Assembly (NCBI GenBank): GCA_011799875.1 | Contig: CM022303.1 | Span: forward strand, 192,931,700 to 192,995,699 | Direction of reading: 5' to 3' | Origin: Thinopyrum elongatum | Taxonomy: Eukaryota > Streptophyta > Magnoliopsida > Poales > Poaceae | Length of the DNA stretch: 64,000 bases | Shown: positions 24,231-35,203 of the stretch, in pieces | Layout of the letters: every line of letters starts with the position of its first letter | Numbering within the stretch: the stretch's first letter is position 1 | Notes under the pieces: model-generated | The model's database searches: none | What the model saw: the letters and a program-made list of their open reading frames with translations, nothing else | What the model was told of the DNA's origin: nothing | Made by a program: the position numbers and the translations under genes

Positions 24231-24418
24231 ATCCCTAATTTAATCCCTGCATTTAAAAATCATAGATTTTGAATTTGAAAGTAGGCAATCACTTGTTTCA
24301 TATCGAACCATGTTTATTACAAATATAGGTTCAAGCAGGAATGCATAATTCGATGCACAGGTACATATACTGAAGAACTACAGAAGCACCAAGTAAAGAA
24401 TGATGAACCATAGTTGTA

Positions 24419-26659
24419 CTAAAGACTGTAAAGAGAGAGGCGAAAGACATTCTGGTTGCTGGAGAAGGTGAAGCGGAATGCCCATATTGTGCCCTCCTCC
24501 ATGTGTAATGAGTGCACGACTCTAGGCCAACCCCTTGTGATGGCTGCCCGCCCATCCTTCACTGTCTTCACTAGGACTTCTTGATGCTCATTGTAGTCTT
24601 GATGAAATACTTTAACCTTCATTGTGTGTCCACCAATCATGTACTTTGTGAGGTAATCTTGAGTAAACTACTTTGGGAACCACTGCAAACGAAAAGATTC
24701 AGACATTGTTGTCTAACAACTCATTATGGGGAGTAAAAAGAGAAGGCTACAGAGTTTGTAGTTACCATCCTACAGCTCACTGTTGTGTTGGATAGAGCGT
24801 AAATAAATAATTTGATTGCCACCGTTCATATCTTTTTGCTAATAATCCTTATCAGTTTTCTCACTTGATGTTGGTTCATGAATATCTAATTGCCCCATAC
24901 GCAAAAAGGGTCGATGCGTGGATCTTTGCCAAGGACATATGTACCTACAAGCAACAAGTCAATATTAGAAGCTAAAAAGTGTCCAGGCCTGGATATATAT
25001 GCACTACATTATGGAACGATGGGGGGAGTACAAGCCGAGGGATGAAACTAACCTCGGCGGAAAATGCTCGCCACTTCCGTTGTTGTCCTGCATAAGTAGT
25101 GGAAAGGCATGATAAGTACAGCAACCTTAACATCAAACAAATATAGCCAAGGTAAATAACATCATCTCCAAATGATAGCTTGAATGTGTTGGTTTCAGCA
25201 TTCTGTTAAAGCAGATATAAAATGGAAGGGAATGTTACCTACAATAGGCTTAACAACCACCAAATATTGCAATTCAAACTGGTATTGTTGAAAATGAATA
25301 GAACGTAGCTCATGCTTAAACATCACACTGGATAAATGTGTAAAACTGGAATAAAGGGCATGTGTTAACTACACCAGGCATAAATGGAACCAAATATAGC
25401 CGTTCAAATAGGTATTGATGAAATCGAGCTGCACAGCTCCGACTTGCACATAATGAACATCACATTGTTGAATGACTGAAATAAACAAGGCATAAATGAT
25501 CAATATAACAACCAAATATAGCCATTGAAAACTAGACAGAGGCTCACTGCAACCAACCTAATTAACAAGCAAATACAGATAAACAGGGCATATGCTTGGA
25601 AACTAGACAAATGCTCACTGCAACCAACCTAACAAGCAAATACAGATAAACAATGCATCTGCTTGAAAACTGGACAAATGCTCACTGCAACCAACCTAAC
25701 AACCAAATATAGATAAACAAGGAATCTGCTTGATAACTGGACAAATGCTCACTGCAACCAACCTAACAACCAAATACAGATAAACAAGGCATCTACTCAC
25801 TATAAACAACCAAATATAGCCATTCGTGAAACTGAAGTGGACAATTCATACTTAAACATCACATAGCCCTATTGAACATTACATTTTTGCATAACTAAAA
25901 TAATTAAACATGGCACAGTTAAAACACCGCATGGCAAAAGCTACTACAACAAAGGGTACGGGTTGTCTAGCTAGAAAAAGTAAGATTTGCTGATAGGATG
26001 TTGCCTCACTTGTCATGGACGGGATCCTTCTAGTTGGAAGAGCACAGACCCATGGTGCACTCTCTGATGTCGTAGATGGGCTGTTTCACCTTGGAAGAAC
26101 CTTTGTAGGTGCCCTCCTCGTGGTCGTGATGGATGAGATCTGACTAGGCAATTGAGGATCCCAAGCCGCCGCCGTAGAATGTGTCCTGCAGAAATGACAA
26201 AATGGGCTCGATGGCGTACAAGGATCGCAAATCCTTGACCACGTGGCGAAGGCGATCAGCGGTAGGGCCTTCGAAGAGATCGACAGCGGTTGAACCAGAG
26301 GGGTTGGGGATGGACCACTTAACTTGTTACATGGCCCGCGTGAAGCCGTCGCTGTCGACGAGCTTGATGTCGTAGCCAGCTTTCCCGAGATACAGTAATA
26401 CACTAGCCCGCTGACATGAATCCTTCGACATGGCAACGTAGTCAACGTCCTCGCCGGCTTCCGCGGCGAGGTGTTGCTCCGGGATCGACAGGTCGGGACG
26501 AACGGCGGCCACCATGCGAACGTTCACCGGAGAGGCCATGATAAACCTCTTTTTGGCCAAACGCTCGTCGGGCTCCCCGGGATACATGGTCGGGCTTAGG
26601 CTGCGACTCTCTGGAGTAGGGGATATTGATCTAGCAGGGAGGGACACCGCACGCCTCAT
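24419..26659 (-). pseudogene. B3-domain-like gene, intron-containing and broken
   Basis: On the minus strand the last exon begins after a good acceptor (TTCGTTTGCAG, ending about 24695) and encodes FTQDYLTKYMIGGHTMKVKV, DGRAAITRGWPRVVHSLH and a C-terminal F-R-L-S-L-Y. This has the order of strands seen in plant B3 DNA-binding domains (final third), ending at the TAG near 24419. Upstream, short exons with GT-AG ends can be seen at about 25080-25046 and 24945-24770. A first GC-rich exon lies at 26659-26100 (MASPVNVRMVAAVRPD...). Damage: TAG just after the last acceptor, TAA at about 26328, and stops in the middle exon. It may be a decayed host B3 gene or a copy carried by the neighbouring DNA-transposon-like sequence. 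Exon limits are inferred. Confidence 0.5.
25525..25800. repeat. 67-bp tandem repeat, four copies
   Basis: CTCACTGCAACCAACCTAA starts at 25543, 25614, 25681 and 25748 (spacings 71, 67, 67), each followed by CAAATACAGATAAACA and a CTGCTTG..AACTGGACAAATG segment. It lies in an inferred intron of the B3-like pseudogene. Looser copies of CCAAATATAGCC extend on both sides (25150-25820). Confidence 0.9.
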
Positions 26660-26814
26660 CTAAAAACTCAGGGAGGCGACGGTATGGGAACCGCTGGGTA
26701 ACCTGAACTTTATTATCTAAGCTAGGAGGCACGGGCAGATCGGCAGGGGTTGGCAGTGCCGGCGGCGATGATGAGCTAGGGTTCGAGGGGGGTAAGGGGT
26801 GGATGGGGGGGACT

Positions 26815-27005
26815 GTGGAGGGGGGGTGTTTAAGGATACGCCGCGGCTATTGAAAATTTTAGTAATGGTGGGTGGAGATGGTGGTGGACGAGGGAGGGCG
26901 ACGGTTCAAATGCCTCGGCTACTTGAATTTTACTATAAGGTCGGTGGTGGAGGAGTGAGGGCGACGGTTGAAATACCACGGCTACTAAAATTTGGCTAAA
27001 GGAAT
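26815..27005. repeat. Degenerate GC-rich direct repeat, three copies
   Basis: GCGACGGTT.AAAT.CC.CGGCTACT..AATTT recurs, with the GGCTA core at 26845, 26917 and 26980. It lies upstream of the inferred first exon of the B3-like pseudogene and next to the E4 left LTR. No gene is seen here. Confidence 0.6.
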
Positions 27006-27089
27006 TGATGTGGGGCGGGAGCACCCAAGATGTCACACGATCCAATAAGAATGAAAAGCGGTGGAACTGTCGATTTTTGCATAGCTCAA

Positions 27090-28676
27090 TGATACGTCTC
27101 CAACGTATCTATAATTTTTTATTGTTCCATGATGTTATATTATCATTCTTGGATGTTTTACATTCATTTTATAGCAATTTTATATCATTTTTTGGGACTA
27201 ACCTATTGACATAGTGCCCAGTGTCAGTTGCTGTTTTTTGCTTGTTTTTTACTTCGCAGAATATCCATATCAAACGGAGTCCAAACGCAGCGAAACTTTT
27301 TGGAGATTTTTTTTCTGCCCAGAAGACAACTTGGGAGCCAAGGAAGTGCACGAGGGAAGGCCCGTGGGGCCCACCACCCACCTGGGCACGCCAGAGGCCC
27401 CTGGCGTGCCCTGATGGATGGTGGGGCCCACTGAGGTCCTTTCCACTGCCTCTCAGCTCTATAAATACCCAAATATTCCAGAAACCCTAGGGGAGTCGAC
27501 AAAACACAATTTCAGCCGCCGCAAGTTCCAGAACCACGAGATCCAATCTAGAGCCCTATTCCGGCACCTTGCCGGAGGGGAACATGATCACGGAGGGGTT
27601 CATCATCCTCATGGGTGCTCCTCCGATGATGCGTGAGTAGTTTACCACAGACCTATGGGTCCGTAGGCAGTAGCTAGATGGCTTCTTCTCTCTTTTTGAT
27701 TCTCAATACAATGTTCTCCTCGATGTTCTTGGAGATCTATTTGATGTAATGACTTTTTCCGGTGTGTTTGTTGGGATCCGATGAATTGCAAGTTTATGAT
27801 TAGTTCTATCTATGAATATTATTTGAGTCTACTTTGATCTCTGATATGCATGATTGTTATAGCCTTGTATTTCTTCTCCGAAACTTTGGTTTGGTTTGGC
27901 CAACTAGATTGATTTTTCTTGCAATGGGAAGAGGTGCTTTGTGATGGGTTCGATCTTGCGGTGTCCTCACCTAGTGACAGAAGGGGTAGCAAGGCACACA
28001 TGTATCATTGCTATTAAGGATAAAAAGATGGGGTCTATTCCTACATGAATAGATCTTGTCTACATCATGTCATCATTCTTATTGCATTACTCCGTTTCTC
28101 CATGAACTTAATACACTAGATGCATGCTGGATAGCGGTCGATGGGTGGAGTAATAGTAGTAGATGCAGGCAGGAGTCGGTCTACTAATCTTGGACGTTAT
28201 GCCTATATACATGATCATTGCCTTGGATATCGTCATAATTATTTGCTCTTCTATCAATTGCCCAACAGTAATTTGTTTACCCACCGTATGCTATTTTCTC
28301 GAGAGAAGCCACTAGTGAAATCTACGGCCCCGTGTCTATCTTTTATCATATTGTTTTCAGATCTATTATTCCAAAAAATCCAAAAATACCTTGCTGCACT
28401 TTTTATTTATTTATTTTATTTTGTGTTTTTGCTAGATCTATTTATCCAATCTCATACAATTTTATCTATCTTTTTACCAGGAGGGATTAACAACCCCTCT
28501 TATGCGTTGGGTTGCAAGTATTTGTTATTTGTGTGCAGGTACCATTTACATAGTGTTGCTTGGTTCTCCTGCTGGATTGATAACCTTGGTTTCATAACTG
28601 AGGGAAATACTTACCGTTGCTGTGCTGCATCATCCTCTTCTCTTCAGGGAAATACCAACGCCGATACAAGCAATCA
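27090..28676 (+). repeat. E4 5' LTR, subfamily similar to E3
   Basis: TGATACGTCTCC to AAGCAATCA, 1587 bp. TATA box CTATAAATAC at about 27459-27468. Hairpin TCCGGCA-CCT-TGCCGGA at 27560-27576. It is colinear with the E3 LTR but diverged. Confidence 0.85.
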
Positions 28677-31361
28677 GGAAGAATTTCTGGCGCCGTTGTC
28701 GGGGAGACATCATCAACATCTATCAGGTTCCTAATCACAAATCTCATCTCCTTGCAATTTACTTTATTTGCCATTTGCCTCTCATTTTCATCTCTCCCAC
28801 TTCACTAAAATATTTGCCTTTTTATTCGCCTTCTTTTCGTTTGCCTTTTTTTGTTTGATCTTTTGTTTGCTTATGTTGCCATGTGCCTTCTATATGCTTG
28901 CATCTTCGCTTGCTACAAATCTATTGATATGGATGGCAATCCACTTGCTAATCATTTTAAAAGATCCAATCATGATGAACCAATTGCTGTATTAAATATG
29001 CAGAGGCATTAAGTATGCAATGTCAAATTATAATTTTAGTGATTTTCTACAGTAGAGTATGATAAGGTTTTGCATTTGATTTATACTAACTTTTCTCATG
29101 AGTTCTTGTTGAGTTTTGTGTGGATGAAGTTTTTAAGATTTAGGAAAACCGTGATATAAAAGGAATTAAGGAGACACAAAAGCTCAAGCTTGGGGATGCC
29201 CAAGGCATCCCAAGATAATATTTCAAGAAGTCTCAAGCATCTAAGCTTGGGGATGCCCCGGTAGGCATCCCACCTTTGTTCATCAAGAATTATCGGTTAG
29301 TATTGGTTGAGCCTAAGTTTTTGCTTCTTCAGATGATGTGTGCTATTTTTAGAATATCAATTTATTTTGGTTTGCTTGCTGTTTGAATAAAATACTTAAG
29401 ATTTGAAATTCTTAAATGAGAGAGAATCTTCACATAGCTACTTAATTATTTGACTACTCATTAATCTTCACTTATATCTTTTTGGAGTAGTTTGTCAGTT
29501 GCTCTAGTGCTTCACTTGTATCTTTTTATAGCACAGCGGTGGTTTTATTTTGAAGAAATTGATGAGATCTCATGCTTCACTTATATTATTTTGAGAGTCT
29601 TATAAATAGTATGGCAATTTGCTTAGGTTATGAATTTAGTCCTAATATGATGGGTATTCAAGAGGGATATAATAAAAACTTTCATATAAGAGCATTGAAT
29701 AATATGAGAAGTTTGATTCCTTGCATTTGTTTAGAGATATAAAGATGGTGATATTAGAGTCATGCTAGTGAGTAATTGTGGATTGATAGAAATACTTGTG
29801 TTAAAGTTTGTGATTCCCGAAGCATGCACGTATGGTGAACCGTTATGTGATGAAGTCGGAGCATGATTTATTTTTTGATTGTCTTCATTATGAGTGGCGG
29901 TCAGGGACGAGCGATGGTCTTTTCCTACCAATCTATCCCCCTAGGAGCATGCGTATTAGTACTTTGCTTCGATGGCTAATAATTTTTTGCAATAAGTATA
30001 TGAGTTCTTCATGATTAATGTTGAGTCCATGGATTATACGCACTCTCACCCTTCCACCATTGCTAGCCTCTCTAGTACCGCGCAACTTTTGCCGATACAT
30101 TAAACCCACCATATACCCTTCCTCAAAACAGCCACCATACCTACCTATTATGGCATTTCCATAGCCATTCTGAGATATATTGCCATGCAACTTCCACCGT
30201 TCCGTTTATTATGACACATACCATCATTGTCATATTGTTTTGCATGATCATGTAGTTGGCATAGTATTTGTGGCTTGGACACCGTTCATATTTTTTATAC
30301 ATGTCACTGTTGATCATTGCACATCCCGGTACACCACCAAAGGCATTCATATAGAGTCATATTTTGTTCTAGTATCGAGTTGTAAGTAAATAAAAGTATG
30401 ATGATCATCATTATTATAGCATTGTCCCATGTGAGGAAAGGATGATGGAAGCTGTGATTTCCTCACAAGTTGGGATGAGACTCCAGACTTAAAAATAATA
30501 AAAAGAGGCCAAAGAGCCCAAAATAAAAAAAAAACCCCAAAGAGCCCAAACAAAAAAATGAGAGAAAAAGAGAGAAGGGACAATGTTACTATCATTTTTC
30601 CACACTCGTGCTTCAAAGTAGCACCATGTTCTTCATGATAGAGAGTCTCCTATTTTATCACTTTCATACTAGTGCGAATTTTTCATTATAGAACTTGGCT
30701 TGTATATTCCAATGATGGGCTTCCTCAAATTGCCCTAGGTCTTCGTGAGCAAGCAAGTTGGATGCACACCCACTTAGTTTTCATTTTGAGCTTTCATACA
30801 CTTATAGCTCTAGTGCATCCGTTGCATGGCAATCCCTACTCACTTGCATCGATACCAATTGATGGGCATCTCCATAGCCCATTAATTTGCCTAGTTGATG
30901 TGAGACTTTCTCCTTTTAGTCTTCTCCTCACAACCTCCACCATACTCTATTCCACCTATAGTGCTATATCCATGGCTCACGCTCATGTATTGCGTGAAAG
31001 TTGAAAAAGCTTGAGAACATTAAAAGTATGAAACAATTGCTTGGCTTATCATCGGGGTTGTGCATGATAAAATATTTTGTGTGATGAAGATAGAGCATAG
31101 CCAGACTATATGATTTTGTAGGGATAACTTTCTTTGGCCATGATATTTTGAGAAGACATGATTGCTTTATTAGTATGCTTGAAGTATTATTGTTTTTATG
31201 TCAATATTAAACTTTTGTTTTGAATCTTATGGATACGAAAATTCATGCCACAATAAAAAAGATTACATTGATAAATATGTTAGGTAGCATTCACACTTCA
31301 TAAATTCTTTCTTTTATCATTTACCTACTCAAGGACGAGCAGGAATTAAGCTTGGGGATGC
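28677..31361 (+). other. E4 interior without coding capacity
   Basis: Leader and primer-binding region to about 28990, then 3' non-coding sequence colinear with E3. It keeps the internal polypurine-like motifs (AAGCTTGGGGATG at about 29188 and 29245) and the TTCACTTATAT..TTTT copies (29460-29600). No gag, protease or pol. Confidence 0.75.
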
Positions 31362-32732
31362 TGATACGTCTCCAACGTATCTATAATTTATGAAGTATTC
31401 ATGCCATGTTTACAACAATTTTAAATGGTTTTGGTATGATTTGATTAGAACTAACCTGGACTGACGCTGTTTTCAGCAGAACTACCATGGTGTCGTTTTT
31501 TGTGCAGAAATAGAAGTTCTCGAAATGGGCTGAAAATTTACAGTGATTTTTTATGGACCAAAAGAGACCTCCGAAGCACCGGAGTTGGGCCAGGAAGTGA
31601 CCGAGGAGGCCACAAGCCTGCTAGCCGTGCCCTACCCCCCAGGGCGCTAGCTCCAGACTTGTGGGTCCCTCGGGCACCCCCTTGATGTGAGACCGACACC
31701 AAAAATTCTTATAAATACCCAAACCTCCGAAAATAACCCTAGATCTGAAGTTCCGCCGCCGCAAGCCTCTGTAGCCATGAAAAACCAATCGAGAGCCCAT
31801 TCCGGCACCCTGCCGGAGGGGGAAATCATCGCTGGAGGCCATCTTCATCATCTCGGCAGCCTCCATGACAAGGAGGGAGTAGTTCACCCTCGGGGCTGAG
31901 GGTATGTACCAGTAGCTATGTGTTTGATCTCTCTCTCTCTCTCTCTCTCTCGTGTTCTTGATTTGGCATGATCTTGATGTACCGCGAGCTTTGTTACTAT
32001 AGTTGGATCATATGGTGTTTCTCCCCCTCTACCTTCTTGTGATGAATTGAGTCTTGCTCCTTGAGGTTTCATTATGTTGGATTGAGTATTGGATTTGAGA
32101 ACACTTGATGTATGTCTTGTGATGGGATATCTGTGGTGACAATGGGATGTTCTATTGATTCACTTGACATATGTTTTGGCACTCAACTCATGGATTCCCG
32201 AGGTGACATTGGGGTAATCTATGCATAGGGGTTGATGCATGTTTTCGTCCTACGTTCTCCGATAGAAACTTTGGTGTGATTCTTTGTTGCACTTTGAGGG
32301 ATTGCCATATGATTTAATTATGTTATCATTGTTGAGAGACTTTGCACTAGTGAAAGTATGAACCCTAGGCCTTGTTTTCAAGCATTGCAATACCGTTTTT
32401 GCTCACTTTTGTTACTAGTTACCTTGCTGTTTTTATATTTTCAGATTACAAAAACCTATATCTGCTATCCATATTACACTTGTATCACCATCTCTTCACC
32501 GAACTAGTGCACCTATACAATTTACCATTGTATTGGGTGTGTTGGGGACACAAGAGACTCTTTGTTATTTGGTTGAAGGGTTGTTTGAGAGAGACCATCT
32601 TCATCCTACGCTTCCCACGGATTGATAAACCTTAGGTCATCCACTTGAGGGAAAATTGCTACTGTCCTACAAAACTCTGCGCTTGGAGGCCCAACACGAG
32701 TCTACAAGAAGAAGGTTGCGTAGTAGACATCA
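31362..32732 (+). repeat. E4 3' LTR, different subfamily
   Basis: TGATACGTCTCCAACG to GTAGTAGACATCA. TATA-like CTTATAAATACC at about 31707-31718. Hairpin TCCGGCA-CCC-TGCCGGA at 31801-31817. Contains a TC microsatellite. It aligns with the 5' LTR only in islands. Confidence 0.8.
31928..31951. repeat. (TC)n microsatellite
   Basis: About 12 uninterrupted CT/TC units inside the E4 3' LTR. It produces a false Arg-Glu repeat in a minus-strand frame. Confidence 0.95.
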
Positions 32733-32924
32733 CAGTCCCAAAGGCCGTTTGATCAAAAAAGCTTTTCCGAACGGATCAGGAAGCGTCCTCCTCCCCGTTG
32801 TACATACACAGCGGGTGTTGGCACTGCCGAAGTGGCTAGACTCTTTGGTTGATCGTTGTAGCCATCACATCTATTATGGTGAGGCCAGTGCTCGACAACT
32901 GCCTTATCTGAGCCGCTAGTTTGG

Positions 32925-33587
32925 TTACATCGACACCCTATCTTGAGTGGTACTCCGTGGTCTCCAGGTGTAGCGCCTCTTCGGGGGCTCCGAGGAAAAT
33001 GGGGGAAGCCCCGGACAAACTGGGTCAAGGAGTGGGATGTCTTCTATATAAAACCACTCGGGTGGCCAGACCTCGGTATCCTCCCGAGGTGTACCTGATG
33101 GGTAGTTGGTCCCTTCAATTCGACAGACCTCGGCCGCTCCCACTTCAAATAGCTTCTCGTCCGGAGAGCAAGGCACTATGCAAAAATACTACCTCCATAG
33201 CTCGAAGTGTGCCTCACATCCGAGGTGCATCTCGCAGAGGGCAACGAACCCCGCGATGTGTAGAATCGAGTTGAGGGTGAGGCGGTGGAGTTGTAATCCA
33301 TAGAACTCAATTAGGCCCCAAAGAAAAGGGTGGATAGGGAATCCCGGGCCGCGTAAGAGGAAGGAAACAAAACATACCCTTTCGCCCTCTCGAGGGGTAG
33401 GGTGACTCTCCGCGTGTACTTGCTCGTTTATGGACATTAATCCTGGGCGAGTGACGGACATATCTAAATTTGGTAGATATCCTTGGGTAGCCAGGCGCTG
33501 TAGTTGGATACCCAAAATGGCACAGCTTCCCCAGTCACCTCTGATGGGGCCGTGGGGGTGCCTCAAAGAACATGCGTCGCTCGCCAT
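32925..33587 (-). pseudogene. E8 antisense 'putative gypsy-type transposon' protein, one in-frame stop
   Basis: One minus-strand frame from the ATG at 33587-33585 to 32925, broken by a TAG near 33189. It contains LNSILHIAGFVALCEMHLG, then GTPREDTEVWPPEWFYIEDI and KRRYTWRPRS. I recognise this order as the conserved part of the plant 'putative gypsy type transposon' family (PF04195 type), the same kind of protein as the E2 antisense gene though not closely alike. The ATG is preceded by a C/T-rich leader, but I see no convincing TATA box on this strand (TTATTTATGA near 33700 is weak). The C-terminal part is missing. Its role is unknown. Confidence 0.7.
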
Positions 33588-33956
33588 TGGAAAAGTTCTC
33601 GAGGTTGGATTTGGGAGAAAAGGGAGGCTTGCGCGGTTTGCTTGAGGAGAAGGGCTTAGATGCGTTGTAGAGTAAAATTTGGCGTCCTGCTCATAAATAA
33701 AAGGGAAAGAAACCGATGCTTCGACATCTCGCCTTAAAGTGACTCAATTCCCTAAAAAAGACATGGTTACCAAGGTCAGAAATCGGAAGCCACGTGCAGT
33801 GGGGCCGAGCCCCAGTTAAGACCATCCACCGTGCTGAGGACTCTTAGAAGCCGAACTGCGGGCGTCACACACGGGAACTCGCCTATCGAGCCGAAGACCC
33901 CGGGATCAAAGTCCAAGAGCATCGTCCTCGGCACCGAAGACCAGTTCAGGGGCTAC

Positions 33957-34450
33957 TGACGGTGTCCCGGATTAGGGGGGACCAACCTAGTCGGCCCATG
34001 GTCCTCAGGCTAGGCTGATGGGCCCTCACTCTCATCAAGATGGACTCCGGAAGCTACACGGTTGTTCAAGACCTTACCTACCGAAGACTTGGCATATACT
34101 CCAAGACATCCCTTACCGCCTTCATGCGATCCTCTGGATACCGACCATGTAACCCTAGATGCCCTTCCTGGCATGTATATAAGCCAAGGGGTTTAGCCCG
34201 TCGAGGGGATCGAATCACAATTACATTCATCTAGACCTAGAGTTAGACCACAGCTTACGATCTCGAGGTAGATCAACTATGTACTTGATACATCTCCATC
34301 AATACAAACAAGAGCAGGACGTAGGGTTTTACCTCCATCAAGAGGGCCCGAACCTGGGTAAACATTGTCTCCCCTGTTCCTGTTACCATCGATACGAGAT
34401 CCATAGCTCGGGACCCCCTACCCCAAGGTCTGCTGGATTTCACACCGACA
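33957..34450 (+). repeat. E8 3' LTR, 494 bp
   Basis: TGACGGTGTCCCGG to CACACCGACA, nearly inverted ends (TGTCGGTG expected at the left; one change). TATA-like TGTATATAAGCC near 34172-34183. Confidence 0.8.
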
Positions 34451-35151
34451 TTTTGGATTTCACATGGTTCTGAAGGATCCCCTTTCCTTTGGCAGGCGAA
34501 AAATTTCAGCCCCAACCGCTTTTCTAGCAGTCGGCGCCATGGCTTCCCGAGCTAGATTCCGGCCAAATCTCGCCACCGCCGCACGCGAGCTGCCACACGC
34601 CACCGTCGCCGCATGCGAGCTACCGCACATCGCCGCCGCCGCCGCACGCGAGCTGCCACACGCCACAGCCGCCGCCCGCGAGCTGCCACACGTCACCACG
34701 TCGCCCGCTGTCTCTCACGAGCTAGTGCTGCTGTTCTTGCCCCCCATGAGCAAGCTAGCTGCCGCTGCGAGCCAGCGAGCTAAGTAGCCACCGCCGCACG
34801 CCACCGTCGCTGCATGTGAGCTGCTGCACGTCGCCGCCGCCGCCCTCGATCTGCAGGCCGCCGCCGTCGCTCACGAGCTGCCGCACGCCGCCGCCCTCGA
34901 TCTGCAGGCCGCCGCCGCCGGCGCTCGCGAGCTGCCACATGCTGCCGCCGTTGCAGTCGAGACGATTCCAATTGTAATTTAACGGACGTTATTATGGGTG
35001 TTTGTGCAATTTTATCAGAATAATGAAATATTTTATGGGATTTGTTCCGCCGGAACAAAAGTCGTACCATAAAAATGCGAAAAAACGTTTTGCGGTATCC
35101 TTTAAACTGACTTTTGTAGGACGGGGTATACAGGATCTGCTAGAGATGCTC
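34451..35151. mobile_element. Right part of a Harbinger-like non-autonomous DNA element with a GC-rich internal repeat
   Basis: The right end reads GGATCTGCTAGAGATGCTC followed by TAA (35152-35154). Its inverse, GAGCATCTCTAGCAGATCC, resembles the terminal repeat of the element at 62663. The interior (34550-34960) is a GC-rich imperfect tandem of GAGCTGCC(G/A)CACGCC and CTCGATCTGCAGGCCGCCGCC units. A plus-strand frame (34464-34787) reading Ala-Arg-Glu-Leu-Pro-His repeats follows from this repeat and shows no domain. The left terminus is not found; it probably lay beyond the E8 insertion. Confidence 0.5.
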
Positions 35152-35198
35152 TAATCGGCTCCTCCATCCTCCCCGCGTACCAACCAAGGTCGGGTAGC

Positions 35199-35203
35199 GA
35201 TCC
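35199..35203. other. Target-site duplication GATCC, left copy (E5)
   Basis: GATCC directly precedes the left E5 LTR and recurs at 62424-62428 directly after the right LTR. It fixes the LTR start as TATTGG rather than the inner TGG. Confidence 0.85.

Larger units (their letters stand above)
27090..32732 (+). mobile_element. E4: hybrid Athila-type element, gag deleted, two different LTRs
   Basis: A 5' LTR (27090-28676), an intact Athila-type primer site (TGGCGCCGTTGTCGGGGA, near 28689), a 2.7 kb interior and a 3' LTR (31362-32732) preceded by GAATTAAGCTTGGGGATGC. The interior lacks the gag-protease frame; after about 300 bases of leader it jumps to the same 3' non-coding sequence found in E3 (compare 29820 onward with 9180 onward). 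The two LTRs share only the first about 28 bases and short islands, so they come from different subfamilies. Flanks are CTCAA on the left and CAGTC on the right, so there is no TSD. The simplest reading is recombination between two related elements. Confidence 0.75.
32733..34450 (+). mobile_element. E8: 3' fragment of another Gypsy element with an antisense gene
   Basis: The 3' LTR (33957-34450) follows a polypurine-type TTCAGGGGCTAC, so the element is plus-strand. Upstream 1.2 kb holds an antisense coding frame of the same general kind as in E2. The left part ends abruptly at the E4 LTR, with no pol, gag or 5' LTR. Confidence 0.75.

Noticed and set aside
34464..34787. Ala-Arg-Glu-Leu-Pro-His repeat ORF as a gene
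   Set aside because: Follows from a GC-rich tandem repeat inside a DNA element; no domain and no conserved start.
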